Shown piece by piece: positions 1 to 7,015 of a stretch of DNA of 11,358 bases (position 1 is its first letter; each line of letters opens with the position of its first letter). Both the position numbers and the translations under genes were made by a program. The notes below the pieces were generated by a model. That model was not told the origin of the DNA and searched no databases. It was given only the letters and a program-made list of their open reading frames with translations. Source of the stretch: Candidatus Fermentibacterales bacterium (lineage in GTDB: Bacteria > Fermentibacterota > Fermentibacteria > Fermentibacterales > JAFGKQ01); contig JAFGKQ010000303.1 of the NCBI GenBank assembly GCA_016928495.1, positions 1-11,358 on the forward strand, read 5' to 3'.

Positions 1-1208
1 CACTCGGGGCTCTTCTGCCAAGATGCCTGCGCCTCGTCGGAGAAGGACACGCCCATGGCCATCTGGGAGGGCATGAAGATCATGGTCTGTATCGTGCCGC
101 CCAGTCCGGGGATGGTTTTCGTCCCAGCGCAGCCGGCCAACACCCACAGCCTCTCCAGGCCGACAACCGGGTTGGCCGTTAGGGAGTCGAGGAGCCTCGT
201 GTACCGGCTGCAGTAGACAGGGGGATAGAGCACCCGGTGGTGGTTGGTGAGGATCATCCTGTCGGTGGAGATGGCGGGCTCGTCGGTTGCCAGCCGCACC
301 GCTGTTCCTCTCTCGTTGCTTATCTCCACCACTATCGCGGGCTCGCCCGGGTGTGATGGCCCGGGGGCGCCCGTGCAATGGACGTCATAGGAATTGGACC
401 TGTTCCAGCAGGTGGTGGCCTCGAGCAGATCGTCAATGTCGCAGCTTCCGCTCCCGTCGAAGTCCTCACGGCAGAGCCCCAGTGCCAGTGCCATGCAGAT
501 CGGGACGAACGGAGAGCTCGTCTGGTAGGTGCCCTGGTGGTTGCCCATGTCGATCGTGCCGTTGACCCCGGCCTGGTTCATGCCCGAGAGACAGCCCATG
601 AGGCCCGAGAACCCTATCGACACCCACTCCTGAGCATCGTCGGGGTCGTAGGTGATCAGCAGATGGTGGTCGTAGAGAACCAGGTCCTCGTCGACCCAGT
701 AGTCGAGGTTGCGGGCTATGCCGGGCTCGCCCAGGAGGTCAGGGTCGGCGGAAGTCGCCTCTCCCCAGGCACTGATGCTGGAGCAGAGCGGGTAGCCCGC
801 ATCGATCAGGTGCGAGATGTCCGGGACTGCGGAAGCGAGGTAGAGATCGAGAGTGTCCAGGTCCCTGCCGTAGACGTCGGACCAGGTACCCACCGTGTCC
901 GCGATGCCACTCACCATACCTGCAGCGTAGGACCTGAACTCGTCGGGTATCTCGAAGTAGGCGTCCAGGAACAGCCTTGCCAGGTCTATGTTGCCGGGTC
1001 CGCCCGCGAACTCGAGGAAGTAGGTCTCGAAGAGCTCCTTCTGGTCCGGACCCAGGAGGTAGCCGTGGGCATAGCCCATCTCCTCCCAGTTTCCCCAGAG
1101 GTTGAGCACCGTGATGTCGCCGATGGTCTCCAGAGAGCCGTTGACACCCGCCGTCGATATCGGGCACAGGGCTGTCGTAAGCAGCAGAGCGAGCATGCGG
1201 TGGGTCAT
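1..1208 (-). CDS. Secreted C45-family Ntn hydrolase (acyltransferase/amidase-like), 3' end missing
   Basis: The 402 codons present, with no stop before the edge, encode an exported protein: signal peptide (MTHRMLALLLTTALC), then a domain resembling peptidase family C45 (penicillin acyltransferase, acid ceramidase-like, phospholipase B-like proteins). Visible marks are WEEMGYAHG (41-49), the putative nucleophile Cys142 in YPLCSSISAWG, the ARNLDY motif (165-170) and SGLMGCLSGMNQAGV (201-215). In this family the propeptide is cut so that Cys becomes the new N terminus, predicted here between Leu141 and Cys142. Family members cleave or transfer amide-linked acyl groups; the substrate here is unknown. 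Residues 249-262 (DFDGSGSCDIDDLL) resemble a dockerin/EF-hand calcium loop inside the domain, in a Cys-rich stretch. The ATG overlaps the upstream gene's stop by 4 bases (ATGA), after an AGGAGGA ribosome site, so translation is probably coupled. Family call fairly sure; specificity not known. Confidence 0.8.
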   Translation of the reverse strand, partial: MTHRMLALLLTTALCPISTAGVNGSLETIGDITVLNLWGNWEEMGYAHGYLLGPDQKELFETYFLEFAGGPGNIDLARLFLDAYFEIPDEFRSYAAGMVSGIADTVGTWSDVYGRDLDTLDLYLASAVPDISHLIDAGYPLCSSISAWGEATSADPDLLGEPGIARNLDYWVDEDLVLYDHHLLITYDPDDAQEWVSIGFSGLMGCLSGMNQAGVNGTIDMGNHQGTYQTSSPFVPICMALALGLCREDFDGSGSCDIDDLLEATTCWNRSNSYDVHCTGAPGPSHPGEPAIVVEISNERGTAVRLATDEPAISTDRMILTNHHRVLYPPVYCSRYTRLLDSLTANPVVGLERLWVLAGCAGTKTIPGLGGTIQTMIFMPSQMAMGVSFSDEAQASWQKSPE

Positions 1209-2248
1209 TCCTCCTCCGTCAGGACCGGCGCCATCGGCGAGCCGAGCATCTCTTCCAGCGCCCATGACAGGCATAGCCTGGTGGTTCTGCCCGCGGAGAG
1301 TTCCACCCGCCCGACCCAGAGCAGCACGGCACCGCTCTGCTTCCTGAGACCGAGCTGGACGAGATACTCCCCCACCCCCAGTTCCGCGGAGTCTGTAGCG
1401 AGGGGGTCCGACAGGGACCAGTCGAGCGGCTCGAGAGCGCCGGAGCGCGGAACCGCGATCCCGAGGCTCCAGTCCCCGGGCAGCGTGTCAGGAAGCCCCT
1501 CGATGACCAGAGTACCGGTGGGGACATATTCTCCCGTGAGATCCACTTCATCGGTGAAGCATATCGCCATAGCCAGGCCCTCGAAGGCACCCGGAAGGCT
1601 GTCCAGCTCCGTCACAAAGGGTTCCCACGAGCCTCCGTCCCATACCTCGAGCCAACGGTAGAGGCCGCCGTCGGGACCCCCGAAACAGCCTTGCACCGGC
1701 CTGGCAGCGATGCCCAGGGCCTTCAGGCTGGCACCCAGGAGGACCCTCCACTCCCGCTCGGTGCCTCCACCCGCACCGATGACGTCACCCGGCGCGGCGA
1801 CGCCTCCCATGAACTCGGGCTCGTAGAGCTCCAGGTTTTCTCTCATCCAGGCCCAGACGGCCCGGCAGGTTTCCTCGAGGGTTGCCCCCGCCGGGAGACG
1901 GCTCTGCCAGAAGACGGACAGCCTCGTCCTGTAAGCCGAGACCGGCTCCTCGTCCAGCCTGTAGTGGAGGAGGTAGGGTAAGAAGATCGAATCGGGCAGA
2001 TCCGTGTAGAAGAGCCCCCGTGAGTGCTGTGCACCGAGGACGTGGTCCATCAGGACCTCCTCGGTCATCTCCAGCCTGTCCAGTCTCGCTATCTGGGTGA
2101 AGAGAGTCTCGACCGCCTCGAGCAAGTAGGGGTCCTCTAGCTCGAGGACCTCGGCCCAGAACGCCTCGTTCCCGGGTGTCTTCTCGAGCAGGCTGTCCCT
2201 CTCCGCGGGAGTGATCGCCAGCGTCAGTGCCAGGAGAAGCGGGTTCAC
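1205..2248 (-). CDS. Transglutaminase-fold protein lacking the catalytic triad (probable pseudoenzyme)
   Basis: A 347-residue, probably exported protein with a short hydrophobic leader (MNPLLLALTLAIT), paralogous to the next gene upstream. Shared landmarks are LPDSIFLPYLLHYRLDEEP (84-102, against IPDSVFLRYVLPARVSQEP), the helix ending KALGI (176-180), and YRWLEVW (197-203, against HAWTEVW). At the positions of the paralogue's Cys141, His174 and Glu189 it carries Glu165, Tyr197 and Val212, so thiol catalysis is not expected. The C-terminal third looks like a beta-sandwich. It may bind substrate, regulate its paralogue or have a structural role; that is inference. The start is GTG, in a 4-base GTGA overlap with the upstream stop and after a GGAGGT ribosome site. 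It overlaps the C45 hydrolase gene downstream in the same way, so the three proteins are probably made together. Confidence 0.8.
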   Translation of the reverse strand: MNPLLLALTLAITPAERDSLLEKTPGNEAFWAEVLELEDPYLLEAVETLFTQIARLDRLEMTEEVLMDHVLGAQHSRGLFYTDLPDSIFLPYLLHYRLDEEPVSAYRTRLSVFWQSRLPAGATLEETCRAVWAWMRENLELYEPEFMGGVAAPGDVIGAGGGTEREWRVLLGASLKALGIAARPVQGCFGGPDGGLYRWLEVWDGGSWEPFVTELDSLPGAFEGLAMAICFTDEVDLTGEYVPTGTLVIEGLPDTLPGDWSLGIAVPRSGALEPLDWSLSDPLATDSAELGVGEYLVQLGLRKQSGAVLLWVGRVELSAGRTTRLCLSWALEEMLGSPMAPVLTEEE

Positions 2249-3231
2249 TGCACCACCTCCGGCACGTTGACGAGGTGCACGCCCTCGATGTGGCCGGTCT
2301 CCTCGGGGTAGTAGACCAGGCTGTCTCCCGGCAGCAGCATCACGAAGCCGGTCCGGAGGGGCCAGCCCCAGCTCACCATGTAGACCCCCGCGCCCAGCTC
2401 GACGCTCCTGAGGTCCTCGTCGAGTCGCACGAGCGTGCGGAACGAGCCCCAGTTGACTATCGAGACGAACACCTCCGTGGTGTCGTCACCCACGGTCAGG
2501 GTGCCGGTCCGAGTGTAGTTGGCCGTTACGTTCACGAAGGACGCGCCGCCCAGGGTGCGGAGGGTGCCGGGGACGGAATCGGGGGCTATGGCCAGGACCA
2601 GGGATGCCTTGCTCACGTTCTCGTCGAACCAGGCGCTGCTCAGAGAGTCCGCAGCGGAGCTGGACTCGGCGTACTTCCAGCCGTCAGGGGTCCAGACCTC
2701 TGTCCATGCATGGTTGTTGTCGCAGCAGGACCACCAGGGGGTGTAGGCCTGCCTGCAGGGGATGCCCACGCTCCTCAGGGCGTCCATGTAGAAGATCGTG
2801 AGCTCCTCGCAGCGGCCAATGCCGGATCTCCAGGTGACGAGGGGCGACTGGTCCCGCTTCTGGGTAGGCTCGTAGGCGGTCCGCTCGTCGCACCAGGCGC
2901 CGACAGCCAGGGCGGCCTGCTCGATCGACGAGAGCCCCTCGACGGCGGGCAGCACGGAGTCCCGGAGCATCGAGCGCCACTCGACCAGGGGCTCCTGGCT
3001 GACCCTGGCGGGAAGCACGTAGCGCAGAAAGACAGAATCAGGTATCAGGGGGCCCCAGGGGGTGGACTCGCGGGTCCAGAGGGCTATCTCCGCGTTCGCC
3101 TCCAGCAGGGCCACTCCCTGAGGCGTGAGGTCGCTCCTGGGGGAGCGATCGAGAAGGAACCCGATGCAGTCTTCGAGTGAAAGGCCCGCGAGCGTCGAGC
3201 AGACAGCGACCACCCTGAGGATCGGAAGCAT
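2245..3231 (-). CDS. Secreted transglutaminase-like cysteine enzyme
   Basis: A 328-residue protein with a hydrophobic N terminus (MLPILRVVAVCSTLAG) that fits a signal peptide. The middle is a transglutaminase-like domain (PF01841 type): SGIGRCEELTIFYMDALRSV holds the candidate nucleophile Cys141, NNHAWTEVW the His174, and GWKYAES the acidic third residue Glu189, where most relatives have Asp. Before it is a helical region (DSVFLRYVLPARVSQEP) shared with the downstream paralogue; after it comes a probable beta-sandwich (about 225-328). Bacterial relatives act as proteases, peptide amidases or cross-linkers; the substrate cannot be told here. The ATG at 3231 is preferred over an upstream in-frame ATG at 3321 because GGAGGTTGGG lies directly before it and the signal peptide then starts correctly. 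It is the first gene of a coupled three-gene operon. Confidence 0.83.
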   Translation of the reverse strand: MLPILRVVAVCSTLAGLSLEDCIGFLLDRSPRSDLTPQGVALLEANAEIALWTRESTPWGPLIPDSVFLRYVLPARVSQEPLVEWRSMLRDSVLPAVEGLSSIEQAALAVGAWCDERTAYEPTQKRDQSPLVTWRSGIGRCEELTIFYMDALRSVGIPCRQAYTPWWSCCDNNHAWTEVWTPDGWKYAESSSAADSLSSAWFDENVSKASLVLAIAPDSVPGTLRTLGGASFVNVTANYTRTGTLTVGDDTTEVFVSIVNWGSFRTLVRLDEDLRSVELGAGVYMVSWGWPLRTGFVMLLPGDSLVYYPEETGHIEGVHLVNVPEVVQ

Positions 3232-3293
3232 CCCAACCTCCGTCGGACGATAGTGATGCGGCGGGGAAGAACCCCCGCTTGCCGCGCCCAGTG

Positions 3294-3321
3294 AGTATGT
3301 TACGTTCTGGTATTGCAGCAA
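3294..3321 (-). promoter_or_regulatory. Possible promoter of the transglutaminase/C45 operon
   Basis: Read on the minus strand, TTGCTG (3321-3316) and CATACT (3299-3294) are 16 bases apart and resemble sigma-70 -35 and -10 boxes, about 60 bases before the ATG at 3231. A GC-rich hairpin (stem 3261-3266 with 3273-3278) would fall in the resulting leader. The match is modest and sigma-factor preferences of this organism are unknown. No equally good promoter was seen for the divergent operon. Confidence 0.22.
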
Positions 3322-3341
3322 ACATGGGAGGAACGAGCCTG

Positions 3342-3734
3342 ATGGTCGAGAATCGAGCGGAAGCCCGCAGACAGGGCTGCCTGATGAAATCGCTGGTGTC
3401 GTGGGCAGTAGCCGGCCTTAGCATGTACCTGGCGTCCCTGGTCCTGGGCAACAGGATGGAGTTCTACGGCGGCTTCTGGACGGTGTTCTGGACCTCCCTC
3501 GTGGTGGGCCTGCTCAATGCGGTGCTGGTGCCCATCACCAGGGTTATCACCTGTCCCATCTGGCTGCTGACACTAGGGCTGCTTCGATTCGTCGTGAACG
3601 CGATCGTTCTCCTGATCGCGGACTGGTGGGTGGAGAGCTTCTACATAAGGAGCTTCTGGTGGGCGCTCCTGGCGGCCATCCTGATCTCCATCGCGACCAC
3701 CATGATCAACGGGCTCCTGGGAAGGGACAAGTAA
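3342..3734 (+). CDS. Phage-holin-IV-like small membrane protein (PF04020 family)
   Basis: A 130-residue protein with four hydrophobic segments at about 16-36, 45-66, 70-96 and 104-124. The core GLLNAVLVPITRVITCPIWL, then TLGLLRFVVNAIVLLIADW, and FWWALLAAILISI near the end, is the usual pattern of the 'mycobacterial 4 TMS phage holin' family. Despite that name, these proteins are widespread chromosomal inner-membrane proteins of unknown function and do not mark a prophage. The start at 3342 follows GGGAGGAACGAGCCTG; an ATG at 3384 (residue 15) would give an N terminus closer to the family norm and cannot be ruled out. It is the first gene of a plus-strand operon and ends 21 bases before the CofE-like gene. 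Confidence 0.82.
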   Translation: MVENRAEARRQGCLMKSLVSWAVAGLSMYLASLVLGNRMEFYGGFWTVFWTSLVVGLLNAVLVPITRVITCPIWLLTLGLLRFVVNAIVLLIADWWVESFYIRSFWWALLAAILISIATTMINGLLGRDK

Positions 3735-3755
3735 CCGCCCCGGAGGGGATAGGGC

Positions 3756-4478
3756 ATGGAAGAGCCAGTCGCGGGACCGGCCAGGACCACGAGGGTCATC
3801 GAGGGAAGGTCCTACCTGAGGATCCCTGTCAGGACCAAGCTCATACTGAGGGGTGAGCCGCTTCTCAGGACCATCGAGGAGGCCCTCGCCGACGCCGGAG
3901 TGGAGCTTCGGCTGACCGATCTCCTGTTCGTCAGCGAGAAGGCAGTGTCGGCAAGCCAGGGGCGGTACTACCTCCTGGACTCCGATGAACTCAGGCCGAG
4001 GTTCCTGGCCCGGTTCCTGAGCAGGTTCGTCACGAGGACTCCCGCGGGGATAGGCCTTGGCATGCCCGAGACGATGGAGTGCGCTCTGCGCGAGTGCGGA
4101 ACCGGGAGAATCCTGTTCGCCTCCGTCATCGGTGCGCTGGGCAAGCTCGTGGGCAGGAAGGGTGACTTCTACAGGATCGCGGGGCCGGAGGCCCGATCCA
4201 TCGATGGTCCCACGACCGGGACGATACCGCCGTTCAACAGGGCAGTCAGCCTGGGCCCGGAGAGGCCGGACATCGCCGCACAGAGGCTGTCGAAGCACTT
4301 CGGGGTGACTGCTGCCGTCGTCGACATCAATGACCTCGGAGGCAACATCCTAGGCATCTATCCCGAGAGGGGCGGCTGGAGCGAGGACCTGGTTCTGGCG
4401 GCGCTCGCCGACAATCCGCTGGGGCAGGGCCATCACCAGACCCCCGTGGGCATACTGAGAGAACAGGACGGAAGCTAG
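3756..4478 (+). CDS. CofE-like protein (F420-0:gamma-glutamyl ligase family, PF01996)
   Basis: The 240-residue sequence follows the F420_ligase family: IPVRTKLI near the N terminus, LTDLLFVSEKAVSASQGR (53-70), TPAGIGLGMPETMECAL (95-111), VVDINDLGGNILG (188-200) and LADNPLGQGHHQTPVGIL (217-234). Characterised CofE/FbiB enzymes add glutamates to the cofactor precursor F420-0 using GTP. Here the segment that in CofE, as I recall it, reads D-[ST]-x-G-R is DLGG, with no Arg, and no other F420 genes are in view. It may therefore ligate a different acceptor. The ATG follows GGAGGGGATAGGGC. A creatininase-family gene follows after 44 bases, in the same operon. Family sure; substrate unknown. Confidence 0.8.
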   Translation: MEEPVAGPARTTRVIEGRSYLRIPVRTKLILRGEPLLRTIEEALADAGVELRLTDLLFVSEKAVSASQGRYYLLDSDELRPRFLARFLSRFVTRTPAGIGLGMPETMECALRECGTGRILFASVIGALGKLVGRKGDFYRIAGPEARSIDGPTTGTIPPFNRAVSLGPERPDIAAQRLSKHFGVTAAVVDINDLGGNILGIYPERGGWSEDLVLAALADNPLGQGHHQTPVGILREQDGS

Positions 4479-4491
4479 CTTGCAGCTCTTC

Positions 4492-4511
4492 CGCCGGGCG
4501 TCCTCCCGGCG
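4492..4511 (+). other. Intercistronic hairpin
   Basis: CGCCGGG (4492-4498) pairs perfectly with CCCGGCG (4505-4511) across a 6-base loop, between the CofE-like and creatininase genes. No T-run follows, so it is not a convincing intrinsic terminator. It could stabilise mRNA or tune downstream expression; that is conjecture. Confidence 0.3.
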
Positions 4512-4522
4512 CGAGAAGGTGG

Positions 4523-5269
4523 GTGAGCCGGATGCGGCTTGCTGAGATGACTACCGACCAGGTAGTTCAGTACCTGGTGAAGAGGTCCATCGTGGCGATA
4601 CCGTTGGGAAGTACCGAGCAACACGGCTCGCTGGGTCCGCTGGGCTGCGATTCGATCGTTGCCACCGAAGTAGTGGAGAGGGCCTGCAACCGGACGGGCA
4701 TAGTGATGACCCCGGCCATGCCGTTCGGCCTCTCACAGAACCACACTTCCTTCGGCGGGACGGTGAGCCTGAGGGCTTCCACCCTGGCTTCGGTGGTGTT
4801 CGACATCGTCGGCTCGCTGTCCGGGCAGGGCTTCAGGAAGTTCCTGTTCGTAAGCGGTCACGGGGGAAACAGGGGGCCCGTCCTCTGCGGCCTGGCGGAC
4901 GCGGTTGCCTGCAACCCCGACCTCCGCTGCCGCTACGTGCCCTACTGGGAGCTGCCGGGGGTCCCGGAAGCTCAGAAGGAGCTGTTCGGAGAAGGCAATG
5001 GGGCGCACGGTACCGCCACGGAGCTGTCGATCGTATACCATCTCTACCCCGACCTGGCCGGCGAGAGCAAGCGCAAGATCAAGAAACACCCTCCGGAAGC
5101 TCCCGCGGGATGTGTTCTGGGACCGGAGGAGTGGGCCAGGAGATACCCCGAGGGCCTCGTGGGAGTCGACCCCTCGGTCATCTCCGACAGGGCAGGCCGT
5201 GACATCCTGAAGGCGATAGTCGACTCCCTCTGCAAGCTCATCAGCGAGTGGGAGAAGGATGCCTCCTGA
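4523..5269 (+). CDS. Creatininase-family metal-dependent amidohydrolase
   Basis: A 248-residue cytoplasmic protein of the creatininase family (PF02633; creatinine amidohydrolase, the archaeal formamide hydrolase ArfB, mycofactocin peptidase MftE). Signature segments are IPLGSTEQHG (26-35), GPLGCDS (38-44), SGHGGNRG (111-118) and GAHGTATELS (160-169). Glu32, His34, Asp43, His113 and Glu167 are the likely divalent-metal ligands. Members cut cyclic or linear amides, so a small amide or short peptide is the expected substrate; specificity cannot be read from the sequence. The start shown is GTG after GAGAAGGTGG; an in-frame ATG three codons on (4532) is a good alternative. Its last 11 bases overlap the ABC ATPase gene, which points to coupled translation with the transporter. 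Confidence 0.85.
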   Translation: MSRMRLAEMTTDQVVQYLVKRSIVAIPLGSTEQHGSLGPLGCDSIVATEVVERACNRTGIVMTPAMPFGLSQNHTSFGGTVSLRASTLASVVFDIVGSLSGQGFRKFLFVSGHGGNRGPVLCGLADAVACNPDLRCRYVPYWELPGVPEAQKELFGEGNGAHGTATELSIVYHLYPDLAGESKRKIKKHPPEAPAGCVLGPEEWARRYPEGLVGVDPSVISDRAGRDILKAIVDSLCKLISEWEKDAS

Positions 5270-6170
5270 CGGGCATCCGATAGCCCTTCTCGACGACGTC
5301 CACGCAAGCTACGGGAACACCCATGCCCTCCGGGGCCTCGACTTCTCCATCCCGGAGGGATCCGGAGTTATCGGACTCCTGGGCAGGAACGGCGCCGGCA
5401 AGACGACAGCCATCAGGGCCATTCTGGGGCTTGTGAGGCCCTCCGCGGGCAGCGTGCGCGTGTTCGGGCTGGACCCGCTCGAAGGAAGCGGCGTGAGGCG
5501 TCGCTCCTCCGTGATGTTCGCGGAGGACGGCCTGCTCCGGGAGATGACGGTTCGCGAGAACCTCCGGACATGGGCCGGCATCTCGGGCATCGCTACAGGC
5601 AGAGTCGGGGAGACGATGGAGCTTCTCGGCATCACGCCGATGGCCGGCCGCCGTGTCAGCGAGCTCTCCTCGGGCAACAGGCGCATCACCGCCCTTGCGA
5701 GAGCCCTCCTGCAGGACTCCGATCTGCTCATCCTGGACGAGCCGACATCCTCGCTGGATCCGGCCCGCGCCATAGACGTCCGCAGGATGATCGCGACGCT
5801 CAGGGAGGGGCGCGCGATACTCGTCTCCACCCACAACCTCGCGGAGGCCGAGGAGCTCTGCGACTACCTGGTGATCCTCCACGAAGGCAGGGCCGTGGCG
5901 GAGGGAAGCCCCGAAGCGCTGTCGGAGGAGGCGGGCGCCTGCGTGGTCGCGACGGAGTCCCGGGGGCCGGTTCTCTTCCAGGGGAAGAGCTTCCTCCCGG
6001 GCGCCGACGGTCTGGCTCGCGTTCCTCTGCCGGATGGCTGGGGGCCGGCGAAGCTCCTCGCTGAGCTGATCGCCGATGGAGTCCTGGTCACGGAGTTCAG
6101 GCCGGCCCGAAGGAGCCTCGCCGAGGTGTTCCTGTCAGCCACCTCCGATGAGGATGCAGACGGACCATGA
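5259..6170 (+). CDS. ABC transporter ATP-binding protein (ABC-2 exporter type)
   Basis: A 303-residue ATPase: aromatic A-loop region (ASYGN), Walker A GRNGAGKTT (42-50), Walker B DLLILDEP (155-162) and switch His192 in VSTHNL. Two motifs are off-consensus. The signature is LSSGN (136-140) rather than LSGGQ, and the Q-loop region reads MFAEDGLL, with Glu89 where Gln is usual. The tail (about 225-303) ends RRSLAEVFL, typical of ATPases paired with ABC-2 permeases such as Nat/Ccm/Drr-type exporters. It should energise the permease encoded next, whose ATG overlaps this stop by 4 bases. The ATG follows GGAGAAGG and lies inside the creatininase gene end. Substrate unknown. Confidence 0.9.
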   Translation: MPPDGHPIALLDDVHASYGNTHALRGLDFSIPEGSGVIGLLGRNGAGKTTAIRAILGLVRPSAGSVRVFGLDPLEGSGVRRRSSVMFAEDGLLREMTVRENLRTWAGISGIATGRVGETMELLGITPMAGRRVSELSSGNRRITALARALLQDSDLLILDEPTSSLDPARAIDVRRMIATLREGRAILVSTHNLAEAEELCDYLVILHEGRAVAEGSPEALSEEAGACVVATESRGPVLFQGKSFLPGADGLARVPLPDGWGPAKLLAELIADGVLVTEFRPARRSLAEVFLSATSDEDADGP

Positions 6171-6895
6171 GGGAGATGCTCGCTGTCTCCAGGCGGGAAC
6201 TGCTCCACTTCGTGCGGGCCCTGGGCAGGGCCGGCATGATCAGGCTCGTCCTGGTCTTCTTCGTTGTGTTCGCGGTATTCGTTCCACTGCGGAGCGATTC
6301 GAACGGCTCGGACCTGATCCTGCTCATCTTCGCCGTGCTTCCCCTCTACCTGGCGGGGCCGGGTGCGGTGGACGCTTTCGCCGGAGAGAAGGAGAGGGAG
6401 ACACTCGAGACCCTTCTCACCTCTCCCCTCTCCGCCGCCCAGATGATGTGGGGCAAGCTCGTCGCGGTGATCGCCTACGCGCTCGCCTTCACCTGGGCGC
6501 CGATGCTGCTCTACTGCGTCATCAACCTGATCAGGCACGGGAGGGCCCCGGCGGCAGAGGCGATACTGATGGTGTCGGTCCTCGGATTGCTGGTCGCGTT
6601 CCTCAGCAGCGCGCTGGGTATATCCCTGTCAGCAAAGGCGCGATCGGTAAGGGCAGCCCAGCACTGGTTCGCTCTGATCCTCCTGGCCCTCTTCATAGGG
6701 CTGCCGATGCTCGCTACCCAGGCTCACGGCTTCGTTCCGCAATGGGTTCTGACAGCCCTGACCGGGCTGTTCCGCGGGGGGTGGCTCTCTACGGGGATGC
6801 TGCTGACCCTGCTGTCCCTGCTTCTCATAGCCGTTCCATGCGGGTTCTACATGTACGCGAGGACTGCCAGGCTCTGGCGCATGAACGACTGGTAG
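6167..6895 (+). CDS. ABC-2 type transporter permease
   Basis: A 242-residue inner-membrane protein with about six hydrophobic segments (26-40, 49-66, 96-121, 130-154, 164-183, 209-229). Between the second and third is AGEKERETLETLLTSPLSA (72-90), the cytoplasmic coupling-helix motif of ABC-2 permeases that contacts the ATPase. Two copies with two ATPases would form an exporter. The ATG overlaps the ATPase stop (ATGA), and its own ribosome site is weak, in keeping with coupling. It is the last gene of the five-gene operon; a hairpin about 50 bases downstream probably ends the transcript. The cargo is not identifiable. Confidence 0.88.
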   Translation: MREMLAVSRRELLHFVRALGRAGMIRLVLVFFVVFAVFVPLRSDSNGSDLILLIFAVLPLYLAGPGAVDAFAGEKERETLETLLTSPLSAAQMMWGKLVAVIAYALAFTWAPMLLYCVINLIRHGRAPAAEAILMVSVLGLLVAFLSSALGISLSAKARSVRAAQHWFALILLALFIGLPMLATQAHGFVPQWVLTALTGLFRGGWLSTGMLLTLLSLLLIAVPCGFYMYARTARLWRMNDW

Positions 6896-6948
6896 GGGCA
6901 GTGCGGGCACGACCCCGGACCACAGCCCAGCCAACGGGATAAAGCAGG

Positions 6949-6984
6949 CAGGCGGGCAGCCCACTTGCGAGGACTGCCCGCCTG
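6949..6984. terminator. Probable bidirectional terminator hairpin
   Basis: CAGGCGGGCAG (6949-6959) and CTGCCCGCCTG (6974-6984) form a perfect 11-base-pair stem with a 14-base loop, between the convergent ABC permease gene and the 43-residue gene. On the minus strand the stem is followed by CCTGCTTTAT, a weak U-tract; on the plus strand there is none. A second weaker repeat (CGGTAG 6987-6992, CTACCG 7009-7014) sits beside it. Confidence 0.55.
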
Positions 6985-7015
6985 GTCGGTAGTGGAGGGG
7001 GCTCGGTTCTACCGG

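Noticed and set aside
378-1661. 427-residue plus-strand open frame opposite the C45 and transglutaminase genes
   Set aside because: It is antisense to two well-supported genes; its low-complexity, Arg/Ser/Val-rich translation matches no family and has no ribosome site. GC-rich DNA commonly leaves such frames open.
2227-3180. 317-residue plus-strand open frame opposite the transglutaminase-like gene
   Set aside because: Gly/Val/His-rich shadow of the coding strand, with no recognisable motif.
3231-3231. Lipoprotein signal in the transglutaminase-like protein (VVAVC near residues 7-11)
   Set aside because: The residues before Cys do not fit a lipobox and the hydrophobic stretch before it is too short.
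3342-3734. Prophage, because of the holin-like protein
   Set aside because: PF04020 proteins are common chromosomal membrane proteins and no other phage gene is present.
3756-4478. Naming the gene cofE and claiming F420 synthesis
   Set aside because: The motif region differs from true CofE and no other F420 gene is in view, so only the family is supported.
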